The notes below the pieces were generated by a model. That model did no database searches. It was not told where the DNA came from and saw only the letters and a program-made list of their open reading frames with translations. From CAYJMQ01 sp964392415 (lineage in GTDB: Bacteria; Bdellovibrionota; JACOXK01; 2-02-FULL-40-11), in contig CAYMPL010000001.1 of NCBI GenBank assembly GCA_964392415.1, forward strand, positions 1 to 64,000: 64,000 bases of DNA, written 5' to 3'. The position numbers and the translations under genes were made by a program. This document shows positions 32,409-41,262 of the stretch, one piece after another (positions within the stretch are counted from its first letter, which is position 1; each line of letters begins with the position of its first letter).

Positions 32409-33452
32409 ATGAAATATAAACCTTTGATTTTTTTGACACTATTTTTATCTCTGAGCATGAATGAGACTTGGGCGGATGACCGCTATTTGAGTCCAGACAA
32501 GAAGATGGAGCTGATTCATGGGGGGATAGTTTATCTCGCAAAAAACCAAAAAATGGATGGAAGGTGGGAGCATCCGCAATATCCTACGGCTGTGACAGCA
32601 CTCTCTGCACTATCGATTTTGGGGATGGGGCACACACCGCACCGCGGGCCTTATCAAGAGACACTGACAAAGGCCGTAGATCTTTTACTTTCCGCTCAAA
32701 GAGAAAAGGATGGTTTGATTGCGATTCCGGGAGAGCAACGGTCGATGTATGGACATGGGTTTTCAACCCTCTTTTTAAGCCAGGTCTTTGGAATGAGTGG
32801 GGGGATGACGCCAAATTCTCGAATTAAAAATGCGCTCCAAAATGCTGTCGATCTTATTGTAAAGAGTCAGAATGATAAAGGGGGCTGGTATTACGAGCCC
32901 TTTTCATTCGACGATGAAGGGACGATCACGATTGTTCAAATTCAGGCGCTTCGGGGGTGCAGAGATGTGGGCATAGTTGTTCCCAAAGAGACGATTGAAA
33001 AGGCTTTGGATTATGTCAAAAAATCTCAATATGAGAACGGCGGAATCGCTTATGGCGTGGGACCGTCAGGAAATGCTACGCCGGCGTTGACCTCAGCAGG
33101 GATGGCGGTTTTATTTAATGCGGGGGAATATGATGTTACGGAGGTTCATGCCAAAGGTTTCCGGTATTTAGATGAGCAATTTAAAGAATTCTTAACAGGG
33201 TCAGAAAAAAAAGAGGTGGGAGGTGGTCACTTTCTTTACACTCATTTTTACGCGTCACAAGTTTATAAATTGCGCGGGGGATTTTATAGGGAAGATTATT
33301 TTCGGGTTATTGAGAAGGTCTTAGAAGAACAAATGAAAGGCACAGGTGGAGAGAGATTTTGGGATATTGAAGAAGGCCCCTTTTATTCAACCGCAATGGC
33401 GCTTTTAATTTTGGAGATGGAACTTGAATACCTTCCGATATTTACGGATTAA
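32409..33452 (+). CDS. Secreted terpenoid cyclase/prenyltransferase alpha-toroid-fold protein
   Basis: 347 residues from the ATG at 32409, giving a normal signal peptide ending TWADD; an ATG at 32397 would add four residues. Repeats of the form YLAKNQKMDGRWEH, LLSAQREKDGLIAI, IVKSQNDKGGWYYE and YVKKSQYENGGIAYG are the QxxxGxW-type motifs of squalene-hopene-cyclase-like alpha/alpha toroids. No DxDD catalytic motif is seen, so it is more likely a binding or structural protein than a cyclase. Its neighbour downstream is a secreted SUMF1-domain protein. Confidence 0.8.
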   Translation: MKYKPLIFLTLFLSLSMNETWADDRYLSPDKKMELIHGGIVYLAKNQKMDGRWEHPQYPTAVTALSALSILGMGHTPHRGPYQETLTKAVDLLLSAQREKDGLIAIPGEQRSMYGHGFSTLFLSQVFGMSGGMTPNSRIKNALQNAVDLIVKSQNDKGGWYYEPFSFDDEGTITIVQIQALRGCRDVGIVVPKETIEKALDYVKKSQYENGGIAYGVGPSGNATPALTSAGMAVLFNAGEYDVTEVHAKGFRYLDEQFKEFLTGSEKKEVGGGHFLYTHFYASQVYKLRGGFYREDYFRVIEKVLEEQMKGTGGERFWDIEEGPFYSTAMALLILEMELEYLPIFTD

Positions 33453-33454
33453 CC

Positions 33455-33542
33455 GTCATTCCGAGGGACAAAGTCCCGAGGAATCTCTGTCATTGCGAGC
33501 GGGGCGTGTGTCATTCCGAGCACGGAGTGCGAGGAATCTCAT
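33455..33542. repeat. Dispersed repeat cluster at the start of the SUMF1 gene (copy 8)
   Basis: Three heads: GTCATTCCGAGG (33455), GTCATTGCGAGC (33489) and GTCATTCCGAGC (33510), with GAGGAATCTC tails. The last copy encodes the basic start of the signal peptide. Confidence 0.85.
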
Positions 33543-35301
33543 TTCCCTGATCTCAATTTTTCTTTTTTCATCTTCTGTAGTGTCACACGCAGAAGATAAA
33601 GTGATTTACCAAAATGATCACCGTGCTGTAAGAAAAGCGAAGGGAAAAGATATTTCCATTTACGTCGATGCGCAGTTTAAGAGGGCGAGAGAAGCAAAGA
33701 CATATAATGAGGCGTGGGATACGTATGTTGTCATTCAAAAAGAGATCCCGGAAGAACTCATTTTAATAGAGGGGACAGATGTCATTCCGAGCGCGAAGCA
33801 CGAGGAATCTGCTCGCCTGATGTCATGGAAAGAGATGAGAGCGCTCTTACTCGAAGCAAAGCAAAATGAAAGCTCGAAAGCAGCGTCTCAATTTTTAGAC
33901 TCTCCATTAGGAGCGGAACCTTCTGAAGAGCCGTTTCAAAAAGCTTGGAATGAGGCCACAGAAGATCTTGATTTTAGCCCCCACGATGGATTTCAATTCG
34001 CATGGCTTTTAGCGCCTTATCTTCCCACACAAACAGGAGGTCTCTGGGCTGAAAAGATGGGAGATGCGTATGTTGAAGAGGGGAATTACCTTCGGGCGTA
34101 TGCTCAATATAAGGCAATTAAAGATCATTCAATCGCTCATAATGAACGAATCGAGAAAAAATTAAATTACGTTATAAATGGTTTGGGAAAACGCCTCCAT
34201 AGAATTAAAAAAGCAAGCGCACTTAAGGGATTAAAGCTCAGCGATGGGACGGTCTATCGGCTGGTGGTAGAAGAATTGGGGATGCACAAGGAAAAGACCC
34301 TCTTTTTGGAGATTGCGTATCAAAAAGGAAAAGTCATTCAAAAGAGAATAGATGATGCTGAGTTGACACATCTCAATTCAAAAAAATATGGTCATTTTCT
34401 TATAAGGGATGGGGACAAGATTTTGCTCATGCCACCGCCCTGGAACAGATATCTCATATTTGACTTAAATGGGATGCTTTTAGAAAAAGTTTTCACCAAA
34501 GAAGAGATAGCTTCCCGATACGGAATTAAAAACATAAATGAACTTTTGTTTTCAAGGCATGGTTTTAGACTTATTTCCAGAGGAATCTTTAACATGGGGA
34601 GCCCACCTGATGAAGAGGGAAGAGGTGGTGATGAAACCTTACATTCTGTTACAATTACGAAAGATTTTTATCTGCAAAAGACGGAAGTGACCCAGCTTCA
34701 GTGGTATCTTGTTATGGGTGAAACGCCTTCGTGTTTTCGAGGAGAATGGTATTGCAAAGAAGAGTGGGATGAAGAGTTAAAGATTTGTCCAAATCATCCT
34801 GTGGAGCAAGTATCGTGGGATAATATTCAGATCTTTATTCAAAAGCTAAACGAGATGCAGAGTAAATATGTTTATAGACTTCCGACAGAAGCGGAGTGGG
34901 AGTATGCGGCACGCGGGGGGACGACAACACCATTTTATTTTGGAGAGACGATATTTTCTGACCAAGCCAATTACAATGGAGATGGCACTTATAAAGACGG
35001 TCATAAAGGAATTTATAGAGTGAAAACGATTCCGGTTTGCAGTCTAGGTCAGCCGAACGCATGGGGCTTATTTGATATGCATGGAAATGTGTGGGAGTGG
35101 GTTTCTGATTGGTATGGAGGATATCCCGCTGGAAGCGTGGTTGATCCGGAGGGGCCTCCCTCAGGCTCGCTCCGCGTTTTCCGCGGGGGCAGTTGGCGCA
35201 ACTACCCGCATTATTACTTGCGGTCCGCGAGTCGTTACTCCAATTCGCCGGACTACAGCTACGATGGCGTCGGTTTCCGACTCGCGAGGACAAAGAAGTA
35301 A
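33508..35301 (+). CDS. Secreted SUMF1/FGE-sulfatase-domain protein
   Basis: 598 residues from the GTG at 33508, which gives the signal peptide MSFRARSARNLISLISIFLF...SHAE; a TTG at 33424 would add 28 repeat-derived residues. The N-terminal 350 residues are unassigned. The C-terminal SUMF1 domain (about 365-595) has FNMGSPPDEEGRGGDE, PVEQVSWDNIQIFIQKLN, RLPTEAEWEYAARGG, GLFDMHGNVWEWVSDWY and VFRGGSWRN...GFRLAR. The RSASRY segment lacks the catalytic Cys of true formylglycine-generating enzyme, so it is probably a binding or other-chemistry member. Residues about 92-101 (VIPSAKHEES) come from another in-frame repeat copy. Confidence 0.85.
   Translation: MSFRARSARNLISLISIFLFSSSVVSHAEDKVIYQNDHRAVRKAKGKDISIYVDAQFKRAREAKTYNEAWDTYVVIQKEIPEELILIEGTDVIPSAKHEESARLMSWKEMRALLLEAKQNESSKAASQFLDSPLGAEPSEEPFQKAWNEATEDLDFSPHDGFQFAWLLAPYLPTQTGGLWAEKMGDAYVEEGNYLRAYAQYKAIKDHSIAHNERIEKKLNYVINGLGKRLHRIKKASALKGLKLSDGTVYRLVVEELGMHKEKTLFLEIAYQKGKVIQKRIDDAELTHLNSKKYGHFLIRDGDKILLMPPPWNRYLIFDLNGMLLEKVFTKEEIASRYGIKNINELLFSRHGFRLISRGIFNMGSPPDEEGRGGDETLHSVTITKDFYLQKTEVTQLQWYLVMGETPSCFRGEWYCKEEWDEELKICPNHPVEQVSWDNIQIFIQKLNEMQSKYVYRLPTEAEWEYAARGGTTTPFYFGETIFSDQANYNGDGTYKDGHKGIYRVKTIPVCSLGQPNAWGLFDMHGNVWEWVSDWYGGYPAGSVVDPEGPPSGSLRVFRGGSWRNYPHYYLRSASRYSNSPDYSYDGVGFRLARTKK
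33781..33810. repeat. Dispersed repeat inside the SUMF1 gene (copy 9)
   Basis: GTCATTCCGAGCGCGAAGCA followed by CGAGGAATCT, translated in frame. Confidence 0.78.
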
Positions 35302-35402
35302 TTCTCGGCACTTTTACGATTTTATACTTGGTGCGCCTTAGCAGATAGCGCCAATAAACCATCCTTGTTTTATCGATTTGGGATGCGTTATAGTGAAGCA
35401 TT

Positions 35403-36086
35403 ATGCGGGTTTTTTTATTGTTTTTTTTGATTTTTTTGCCCCATTGCGCTCCCGCGCTTCATAATATCATTTCCAATGCTGAAGTTTTAGCCAAGCTCAA
35501 TCACAATGGTGAAAAGATTTCATCTTTCCGCGGCATGGGGCGTGTTTCTTTTAGGCTCAGTCAAAAAGAGGGGGCCGTTGAAGTCCTCATTGTTGCAGAT
35601 AAAAAGGGGAACCTAAGGCTTGAAACCGGAAATTTTTTTGGGGTGCCTTTGTCAGCAATGACGATCCAAAATCAGAAGCTTGCCTACTATGTCATCTCAG
35701 AAGAAAAGTTTTACATTGGGGAACCATCTGAGAAAATTGTTTCTTCTGTGCTCCCTCTTCAAATTGAAGAGAGGGATTTGCGAGGGCTTATCTTTTTTTC
35801 GAAAGAGACAGTGGAGGGATTTAAAAAGAAAAAATCTTTTAAGTTGGATATTTTTAAGTGCCGCTATGAGGAAAAACAGAATCTTTTTTATCCGATCGGT
35901 TTTCGATTGACGGATGAAAAAACGGGGGAATATCTGCAAATAAACTGGGAAGAATATGATTTAAATCCGTCCCCCTTTCCGGCTAAGATCTTTCGGTTGG
36001 AAAGACCCCCGCAGGCGAGGTTGATGGTGTGGGGGACGACTGAAAAGCATTCGCCGCTTCTCAAAGGGTATGATGAAATTGAGTAA
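35403..36086 (+). CDS. Outer-membrane lipoprotein of unknown function (LolB-like outline)
   Basis: 227 residues. MRVFLLFFLIFLPHCAP ends in a lipobox-like LPHC. The mature part has long strands (FRGMGRVSFRLSQKEGAVEVLIVAD, NLRLETGNFFGVPLSAMTI) resembling the half-open barrel of LolA/LolB or DUF4292 lipoproteins that handle lipids or lipoproteins. The similarity is one of outline only. It precedes the two peptide-transporter ATPases by 63 bases. Confidence 0.7.
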   Translation: MRVFLLFFLIFLPHCAPALHNIISNAEVLAKLNHNGEKISSFRGMGRVSFRLSQKEGAVEVLIVADKKGNLRLETGNFFGVPLSAMTIQNQKLAYYVISEEKFYIGEPSEKIVSSVLPLQIEERDLRGLIFFSKETVEGFKKKKSFKLDIFKCRYEEKQNLFYPIGFRLTDEKTGEYLQINWEEYDLNPSPFPAKIFRLERPPQARLMVWGTTEKHSPLLKGYDEIE

Positions 36087-36149
36087 GCCTTTTTAAACAA
36101 CCTACCAAAATCCCTTGCGTTTAAAGAAGGGGTTCGGTATTCGGTCAAT

Positions 36150-37136
36150 ATGAGTGAGTCTCTTGAGATTAAGAATCTGAAAACCTCTTTTTTCCTTGAA
36201 CAAGGGGAACTGAAAGCGGTTAACAATGTCAGTTTCAAACTCTCGAAAGGGGAGACACTCGGGATTGTTGGCGAAAGCGGCTGCGGCAAAAGTGTCACGG
36301 CGCTTTCTGTGATGCGGCTTATCCAGGAACCGCCTGGAAAAATTGTCGGGGGGGAAATTTTCTATCAGGGGAAAGATCTTCTAAAGCTTCCGATTGCCGA
36401 GATGCGCCACATTCGCGGGAATAAGGTTTCGATGATTTTTCAGGAACCGATGACGTCGCTTAATCCTGTTTTTACGATTGGCAATCAGATTGAAGAGGCG
36501 ATAGAGCTTCATCAGGATTTATCGGCGAAAGAGGTAAAGAATAAAGCGGTTGAAATGCTCAAACTGGTTGGAATTTCCTCGCCGGAAAGGAGAATCAAAG
36601 ATTATCCGCATCAGTTAAGCGGCGGGATGCGACAGCGTGTCATGATTGCGATGGCCCTTTCCTGTGAACCTGAGATCTTAATTGCCGATGAGCCGACGAC
36701 AGCTCTCGATGTGACGATTCAGGCGCAGATTTTGGATCTTTTAAGAAAACTTCAGGATGAATTTGGAATGGCCATTATGCTGATTACCCATGATCTCGGT
36801 ATTGTCGCTGAAATTGCGGATCGTGTCATTGTCATGTATACGGGAAAGATCGTTGAAGAGGCGGGTGTCGAAGAAATTTTTGAATTGCCCTTGCATCCCT
36901 ATACCATCGGTCTTTTAAAATCGATCCCCTCTCTTCAAATGGCGCACCGCGGCAGAGAGGAGCGCCTGCAAACAATCCCCGGTATGGTTCCCAATATTTT
37001 GGAGATTGGAAAAGGGTGTCCTTTTGAAGATCGCTGTTTTTTACGTGTGCCGCATTGTAAAGAGGAAGAGCCGGAACTTCGCGAAATTAAGCCCGGGCAT
37101 TGGGTGAGCTGCTTTGAGGCAAAATTACCATCATGA
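36150..37136 (+). CDS. Oligopeptide/dipeptide ABC transporter ATPase, OppD/DppD type
   Basis: 328 residues. Walker A GESGCGKSVTALS, Q-loop MIFQEPMTSLNPVF, signature LSGGMRQRVMIAMAL, Walker B ILIADEPTTALDV, switch His LITHDLG, and the C-terminal oligopeptide domain with its Cys cluster (GCPFEDRCFLRVPHC). It powers import of peptides or nickel-type substrates. The stop overlaps the next gene's start (ATGA). No permease or binding-protein gene adjoins the pair. Confidence 0.93.
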   Translation: MSESLEIKNLKTSFFLEQGELKAVNNVSFKLSKGETLGIVGESGCGKSVTALSVMRLIQEPPGKIVGGEIFYQGKDLLKLPIAEMRHIRGNKVSMIFQEPMTSLNPVFTIGNQIEEAIELHQDLSAKEVKNKAVEMLKLVGISSPERRIKDYPHQLSGGMRQRVMIAMALSCEPEILIADEPTTALDVTIQAQILDLLRKLQDEFGMAIMLITHDLGIVAEIADRVIVMYTGKIVEEAGVEEIFELPLHPYTIGLLKSIPSLQMAHRGREERLQTIPGMVPNILEIGKGCPFEDRCFLRVPHCKEEEPELREIKPGHWVSCFEAKLPS

Positions 37137-38107
37137 ACGAACGGCTGATAGAAATTCGGGATCTCGTGAAACACTTTCCGCTGAAAAAGGGATTCCTTTC
37201 GACCAAAACCGAAGCGGTTAAGGCGGTCAATGGGGTTCATCTCGATATTTACAAAGGGGAAACGTTAGGACTTGTCGGTGAGAGCGGTTGTGGAAAATCG
37301 ACGCTGGGGCGCCTGATTTTAAGATTGATTGAACCAACAAAAGGGGAGGTCAGGTTTAGCGGGGTGAATATTTATTCACTGAGTTCGAAGGAACTTCGCA
37401 AACAGCGACGTCAGATGCAGATTATTTTTCAGGATCCGTATGCGTCTTTGAATCCCCGAATGACGATCGGGGGGATCGTTGGAGAGCCGCTTGCGATTCA
37501 TCATCTTGTCAAAACCAAAAAAGAAAAAATGGAAAGGGTGGTTGATCTCCTGAAAGAGGTGGGGCTCCGTCCGGATATGGTGAATCGATATCCACATGAA
37601 TTTAGCGGGGGGCAGCGCCAAAGGATTGGCATTGCGAGGGCCGTTGCGTTAAAGCCTGAGTTTATTGTGTGTGACGAACCTGTTTCAGCCCTTGATGTTT
37701 CGATTCAGGCGCAGATTATTAATCTTCTTTCTGATTTACAGAAAAAATTTCGACTTACCTATCTTTTTATTGCGCATGATTTAAAAGTGGTTGAATACAT
37801 CAGCGACCGGGTGGCGGTCATGTATCTTGGGGAGATTGTTGAACTTGCAAAAAGTGAAGATATTTACCGCGATCCCAAGCACCCTTATACGCAGGCGCTT
37901 CTTTCGGCAATCCCTGTGCCGAATCCCAAAGCAAAGAGTTCCAGAATTATCTTAAAGGGGGATGTCCCAAGCTCGATTTCTCCACCGCCTGGCTGTCCAT
38001 TTCATACGAGATGTCATTATCAGATTGTCGGGGAGTGCAAGACCGTTCATCCCGAGCTCCGCGAGCTGGCCCCCGGCCATTGGGTGTCGTGTCATTTGGC
38101 GAAATAA
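37133..38107 (+). CDS. Oligopeptide/dipeptide ABC transporter ATPase, OppF/DppF type
   Basis: 324 residues. Walker A GESGCGKSTLGRLIL, IIFQDPYASLNPRMTIG, signature FSGGQRQRIGIARAV, Walker B IVCDEPVSALDV, IAHDLKVVEYISDRV and the C-terminal Cys cluster (GCPFHTRCHYQIVGEC). Paralogue and partner of the preceding ATPase, translationally coupled to it. It ends three bases before a repeat copy that fills the convergent gap. Confidence 0.93.
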   Translation: MNERLIEIRDLVKHFPLKKGFLSTKTEAVKAVNGVHLDIYKGETLGLVGESGCGKSTLGRLILRLIEPTKGEVRFSGVNIYSLSSKELRKQRRQMQIIFQDPYASLNPRMTIGGIVGEPLAIHHLVKTKKEKMERVVDLLKEVGLRPDMVNRYPHEFSGGQRQRIGIARAVALKPEFIVCDEPVSALDVSIQAQIINLLSDLQKKFRLTYLFIAHDLKVVEYISDRVAVMYLGEIVELAKSEDIYRDPKHPYTQALLSAIPVPNPKAKSSRIILKGDVPSSISPPPGCPFHTRCHYQIVGECKTVHPELRELAPGHWVSCHLAK

Positions 38108-38109
38108 GG

Positions 38110-38160
38110 GTCATCCTGAGCCAAGGCGAGAGTCATCCTGAGCGAAGCGAAGGATCTCAC
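38110..38160. repeat. Dispersed repeat filling the OppF / response-regulator gap (copy 10)
   Basis: GTCATCCTGAGCC and GTCATCCTGAGCGAAGCGAA then GGATCTCAC. It occupies the whole 49-base gap between the convergent stop codons, and its tail contains the stop of the response regulator. Confidence 0.85.
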
Positions 38161-38666
38161 CGTATCTGCAAATGCATAATCGTCCGAACGGTCTCTGTGA
38201 TTTCATGGATATTGAAAGGCTTCGTAATGTAGTCGTGGGCGCCGAGCTGGAAGGCAAGTTTTTTATCCATTTCGCTTTTTCGGCCTGAAATAAAGACGAC
38301 CGGCACATTTTTGAGATCGTCATGCTCTTTGAGAAGTTTACAGAGTTCAAAACCGTCGACCCAGGGGAGGTTAATATCAAGAAGAATCAATTCAATTGAT
38401 TGAGATTCAAGGAGTTGAACGAGATCTGTGGCATCTTGCGCGAGATATACCTCGTAGCCCTCTTTTTCAAAGAGTCTCTTTAAGACACTGCGCGTTGAGG
38501 GGTCATCATCTACGACCAAAAGGTGCTGCGGGGCGCTTTTTCGTTTGATACTTCGATATTCATCCAGGGAAACAACCTTTTCCCCGACGATTTTTCTCTT
38601 TTTAATCCGCTCGATTTCTGAAGCAAGTTTTTTTGTGGAGACCGCTTTTGGGTCAAGTTTTGACAT
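38157..38666 (-). CDS. Single-domain response regulator (CheY-like receiver)
   Basis: 169 residues. About 50 charged residues are followed by a receiver domain: LLVVDDDPSTRSVL (acidic pocket), LILLDINLPWVDG (phospho-acceptor Asp), VVFISGRKS (Ser) and YITKPFN (Lys). There is no output domain, so it probably acts through protein contact. A partner kinase is not adjacent. Confidence 0.92.
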   Translation of the reverse strand: MSKLDPKAVSTKKLASEIERIKKRKIVGEKVVSLDEYRSIKRKSAPQHLLVVDDDPSTRSVLKRLFEKEGYEVYLAQDATDLVQLLESQSIELILLDINLPWVDGFELCKLLKEHDDLKNVPVVFISGRKSEMDKKLAFQLGAHDYITKPFNIHEITETVRTIMHLQIR

Positions 38667-38807
38667 CCCTAACCCCCTTTGCTTTCATTTTGTGGAAAAT
38701 ACTGAATATGAAATGCTTAAATACCGCTTTTAGTATAAGACAAAATTGATCTCCCTATCAATAGGAAAAGTCGCTTGTGTTGACATCGCTTCGTGACATA
38801 GCCGATA

Positions 38808-39614
38808 ATGTCTCCTATGTACCCGATTCTTCTTAAAATTCCACTCGGTCCTGTTACGATTCCGATTCCCGGCTATGGGGTGATGCTGGCGATTGCCTTT
38901 AGCGTTGGGCTCTATTTGACGATCCGACGGGCGAAAGTCGAGCGGCTTGATCCTGAAAATTTTTTGAATGTGTCAACGTATGTCATTTTGGCAGCCCTCA
39001 TCGGTTCCCGTTTCTTTCATGTGTTGATTGAGCACCCCTCCTACTATTTTTCCAATCCTCTTGAAATTCCGAAGATCTGGAAAGGGGGGTATACTTTTTA
39101 CGGCGGGATGATCCCGGCAGCGCTTGTCTTCTGGTGGTATGTAAAGAAGCATCGCATGCCGGTTTTACAGTCGATGGATATCTCTGCAACGTATCTCATC
39201 CTTGGGATGGCCATTGGGAGACTCGGCTGTTTTCTTGCCGGTTGCTGCCATGGAAAAGTCTGCAGTTTTCTTTTTTTTCCGATTAGTTATGTGACAACAC
39301 ATCCGGATAGCTTTTCAAGACCTTTGGGAATTCCGCTTTACGCGACACAGATCTGGGAAGCAGCTGGGAATTTTGTCCTCTTTTTGTTCATTTTGTGGCT
39401 TAGAAAAAGAAAGAACTTTCATGGACAACTGGTAGCGGCGCTTTTTATTGGCTATCCCATTGTCCGGATTTTTGTCGAGATTTTCCGTGGAGACGATATT
39501 CGCGGATTTTTGATTCCCGATCTTGTTTCGACCTCTCAGTTTATTGGTCTGATCATGATGATCATCGGTTTCATCGTCTGGCATTGGGCACGTAAGCATC
39601 CTATTCCCAGATAA
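38808..39614 (+). CDS. lgt: Prolipoprotein diacylglyceryl transferase
   Basis: 268 residues with about seven membrane helices. IGSRFFHVLIEHPSYYF, GGYTFYGGMIPA and the Lgt signature MAIGRLGCFLAGCCHGK are all present, as are the substrate Arg and a C-terminal FVEIFRGDDIRG. It adds diacylglycerol to the lipobox cysteine of lipoproteins such as those in this window. A second ATG four codons in (38817) is equally possible. A perfect 18-bp hairpin follows the gene. Confidence 0.96.
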   Translation: MSPMYPILLKIPLGPVTIPIPGYGVMLAIAFSVGLYLTIRRAKVERLDPENFLNVSTYVILAALIGSRFFHVLIEHPSYYFSNPLEIPKIWKGGYTFYGGMIPAALVFWWYVKKHRMPVLQSMDISATYLILGMAIGRLGCFLAGCCHGKVCSFLFFPISYVTTHPDSFSRPLGIPLYATQIWEAAGNFVLFLFILWLRKRKNFHGQLVAALFIGYPIVRIFVEIFRGDDIRGFLIPDLVSTSQFIGLIMMIIGFIVWHWARKHPIPR

Positions 39615-39647
39615 TAAAGTTAATCGGACCGATTTCCGACCCCCGTC

Positions 39648-39685
39648 CGCACGTTTTTAAGCTTACCTAAGCTTAAAAACGTGCG
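39648..39685. terminator. Perfect 18-bp inverted repeat between lgt and comM
   Basis: CGCACGTTTTTAAGCTTA and its exact reverse complement, two bases apart. It lies in the same-strand gap between two genes, so it could end lgt transcription or serve as an operator for comM. No T-run follows, so the terminator role is uncertain. Confidence 0.5.
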
Positions 39686-39726
39686 AATTTCTTGGCATTT
39701 ATTTTGCACTGCTGGAGAAGGGGCAT

Positions 39727-41241
39727 ATGTACGCAATCCTTCAAAGTGGCTGTCTGAACGGTTTAGAGATTTCGCTGGTGCAGGTGGAAGTCGATCTGCA
39801 GAGGGGATTGCCATTATTTTGTATCGTCGGTCTTCCCGATCCAGCTGTGCGTGAAAGCAGAGATCGCGTGAGATCGGCCCTTAAAAACGCGCCGTTTGAG
39901 TTTCCGATGAAGCGAATTACGGTAAATCTTGCGCCAGCCCATCTTAAAAAAGAGGGGTCATCCTTTGAACTGGCAATAGCGCTTGGATTGATCATGGCGG
40001 AACAAGAGTGGGAGTCGGCCCCATTTAAACATTTTCTTTTTTTGGGGGAACTTTCCCTCAAGGGAGAATTGCAGCCGGTCAAGGGGGTTTTGCCTCTCGT
40101 TCTAGAAGCCAAGAGGAGAGGATTTACGACAGTTTGTCTCCCTTCTCAGAATGCTTTGGAAGCATCGGCTGTTTCTGGCATGACGGTTTATGCCATTCGC
40201 TCTCTTTCTGAAATCGTTCAATTTTTAAAAAAGGAGATCGATTTAAAGCCGACCCTTTTTGAAATGAAAGAGGAGAAGTCAGAGCATGAGCTTTTGGATT
40301 TTTCTGATGTGAGAGGACAGAAGTGGGCTAAAAAGGCATTTGAGATTGCGGCGGCAGGGGGGCATCATATTTTAACGGTCGGTCCTCCTGGCTGCGGTAA
40401 ATCGATGCTTGCGAAAAGGCTGCCTACGATCCTTCCCTCTCTCGGCTTTGAAGAGTCGCTTGAGATTACAAGAATCTACTCCGTGGCAGGTCATCTAAAA
40501 AATGGGGGACTTATTCGACAACGCCCCTTTCGGAGTCCGCATCATACGATTTCTTACAGCGCGATGGCGGGAGGGGGGCATCGGATGCTGGTTCCGGGGG
40601 AAGTCAGCCTGTCACACCACGGAATTCTTTTTTTAGATGAGCTTGGGGAATTTCGTAAAGAGGTGCTTGAAGTGCTTCGCGAGCCGCTCGAAGAGAGAAA
40701 AATTTCAATTTCCCGGGTGACCGGCAGAACTATTTATCCTGCGAATTTTCTTTTGGTCGCGGCGATGAATCCCTGTCCCTGCGGCTACTATAAAGATTTG
40801 AAAAAAGAGTGTCACTGCTCAGAGGTAGATATCAGACGATACCGTTTTAAAATTTCAGGCCCTCTTTTGGATAGGATTGATATCCATGTTTCGCTCTCTC
40901 AGCTTTTGGTGAAGGATCTTTCGGCGGCAAAAGACGAAGAGACATCCACAGAGATTTTAGAGAGGGTCGTGACAGCGAGAAAAATAGAGAAAGAAAGATA
41001 TCAAAATACCCCCTTTCAAATGAACTCAGATCTCTCTTTAAAAGCGATTGAAGCATTTTGCCATCTCCGTCCGGAGGCGGAAAAGATTTTAAATCAGGCA
41101 ATGGAACGATTTGGCTTAAGCCTTCGGTCTCGTCATCGGATTTTAAAAATTTCAAGAACGATTGCTGACTTGTCTGGGGAAAAAGAGATCTGCTCATCCG
41201 ACATCGCCCAGGCGTTGCAGTTAAGGTTTTTGGACAGGTAG
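39727..41241 (+). CDS. comM: YifB/ComM-family Mg-chelatase-like AAA ATPase
   Basis: 504 residues. The N-terminal Lon-like domain (GLPLFCIVGLPDPAVRESRDRVRSAL) is followed by an AAA domain with Walker A TVGPPGCGKSMLAKRLP, PFRSPHHTISYSAM and GILFLDELGEF. MNPCPCGYY with nearby cysteines forms a zinc-ribbon region. ComM is a hexameric helicase aiding branch migration in natural transformation. Whether the organism is competent is not shown. Confidence 0.95.
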   Translation: MYAILQSGCLNGLEISLVQVEVDLQRGLPLFCIVGLPDPAVRESRDRVRSALKNAPFEFPMKRITVNLAPAHLKKEGSSFELAIALGLIMAEQEWESAPFKHFLFLGELSLKGELQPVKGVLPLVLEAKRRGFTTVCLPSQNALEASAVSGMTVYAIRSLSEIVQFLKKEIDLKPTLFEMKEEKSEHELLDFSDVRGQKWAKKAFEIAAAGGHHILTVGPPGCGKSMLAKRLPTILPSLGFEESLEITRIYSVAGHLKNGGLIRQRPFRSPHHTISYSAMAGGGHRMLVPGEVSLSHHGILFLDELGEFRKEVLEVLREPLEERKISISRVTGRTIYPANFLLVAAMNPCPCGYYKDLKKECHCSEVDIRRYRFKISGPLLDRIDIHVSLSQLLVKDLSAAKDEETSTEILERVVTARKIEKERYQNTPFQMNSDLSLKAIEAFCHLRPEAEKILNQAMERFGLSLRSRHRILKISRTIADLSGEKEICSSDIAQALQLRFLDR

Positions 41242-41262
41242 CCTCAATTAAAAATCGGGCGG

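Noticed and set aside
32409..33452. Active squalene-hopene cyclase
   Set aside because: Half the usual length, exported, and no DxDD motif.
33508..35301. True formylglycine-generating enzyme
   Set aside because: The region equivalent to the catalytic cysteines reads RSASRY; no sulfatase gene is nearby.
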